From Brachypodius melanocephalos (Eukaryota > Chordata > Aves > Passeriformes > Pycnonotidae): a stretch of 64,000 bases of DNA. The stretch spans positions 561,813 to 625,812 of the forward strand of contig VZSR01003806.1 in assembly GCA_013398615.1 (NCBI GenBank). Direction: 5' to 3'. The position numbers and the translations under genes were made by a program. This document shows, piece by piece, positions 63,681-64,000 of this stretch (positions are counted from its first letter, which is position 1; the number at the start of each line of letters is the position of its first letter). The notes beneath the pieces are model-generated. The model was not told the origin of the DNA. It saw nothing but the letters and a program-made list of their open reading frames with translations, and did no database searches.

Positions 63681-64000
63681 TCAATCTTTAAATGTAAATA
63701 ATAGGCAGCAAGTATATGCACAGAATAGTTGCACCATATAGGTATATAGAGAGGTGGGACTTCTAGCTGAGCTGGTATTGAACATTGAGGGGAGTGTGAA
63801 TTATTGCTATAGTGACACGGGGGTGCAGTTTGCTGGTCATGAAAAGAAATCATTAAGTCCTCACAGCATCAATTTGTTGCAAGGGCTGTGTTCACAGTGG
63901 TGCCAGACAGTGCACAGAGCGCTCACAGCCTTTGGTGACATCAGTCAAACCAACTGCAAGCACCCTGTGCCAGTGCTGCCCTGAACATGGGAGCACTACA
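63681..64000. other. Right edge, no gene established
   Basis: 63,750-64,000 is clearly less AT-rich than its surroundings, with a 76-codon open stretch (+) lacking any domain. It may be the edge of a further repeat or conserved element cut by the window end. Confidence 0.4.

Noticed and set aside
1..64000. CRISPR array, operon, phage or plasmid features
   Set aside because: No regularly spaced repeats with unique spacers, no clustered long ORFs and no ribosome-binding-site pattern. CR1 and ERVL remnants show this is avian nuclear DNA.

Overview
This window looks like vertebrate nuclear DNA from a bird, most likely a passerine. The base is AT-rich, CpG-poor, non-operonic sequence scattered with 5'-truncated CR1 LINE tails (the typical avian LINE) and with old solo LTRs of the ERVL type that are common in songbird genomes. 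The species cannot be named from the sequence. I find no protein-coding gene, no rRNA or tRNA, no CRISPR array and no prokaryotic signal. The open stretches are either carried by repeats (about 205 codons in three LTR regions) or of a length expected by chance in AT-rich non-coding DNA. The window is therefore intergenic DNA or part of a long intron.

Layout. 0-1.4 kb: unique flank, then the 5' part of an LTR (family A) whose internal repeat has grown into a 40-bp minisatellite. 1.4-13.3 kb: AT-rich unique DNA with a few microsatellites. 13.3-14.0 kb: the longest CR1 3' end (+). 14.0-19.5 kb: a repeat-free AT-rich block with TAAT cores, three exact octamer motifs and a hairpin; it is the best candidate here for conserved regulatory DNA. 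19.5-20.4 kb: solo family A LTR (+). 22.5-23.2 kb: a possible further LTR (-) abutting a short CR1 tail. 23,974-24,073: a 100-N assembly gap. 24.5 kb and 27.4 kb: CR1 tails. 29.8-30.9 kb: solo family A LTR (-). 32.7-33.2 kb: a second LTR type, family B (-). 41.4-43.1 kb: a block of less AT-rich sequence I cannot classify, possibly a decayed retroelement. 48.2-49.0 kb: family A LTR (-), truncated. 51.4 kb: an 85-bp family A fragment (+). 54.6 kb and 61.8 kb: very long A50 and T44 homopolymers. 59.3-59.8 kb: CR1 (-). 63.6 kb: a CR1 tail (+).

There are no genes to link into a pathway. The recognisable content is a record of CR1 and ERVL insertion, deletion of internal proviral parts to solo LTRs, and later decay. 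No undescribed molecular system is supported. The most notable items are the exact 40-bp LTR minisatellite, the unclassified 41.4-43.1 kb block, and the repeat-free blocks that could be conserved non-coding elements. Repeat family assignments come from recognising characteristic motifs by eye, not from a database search.
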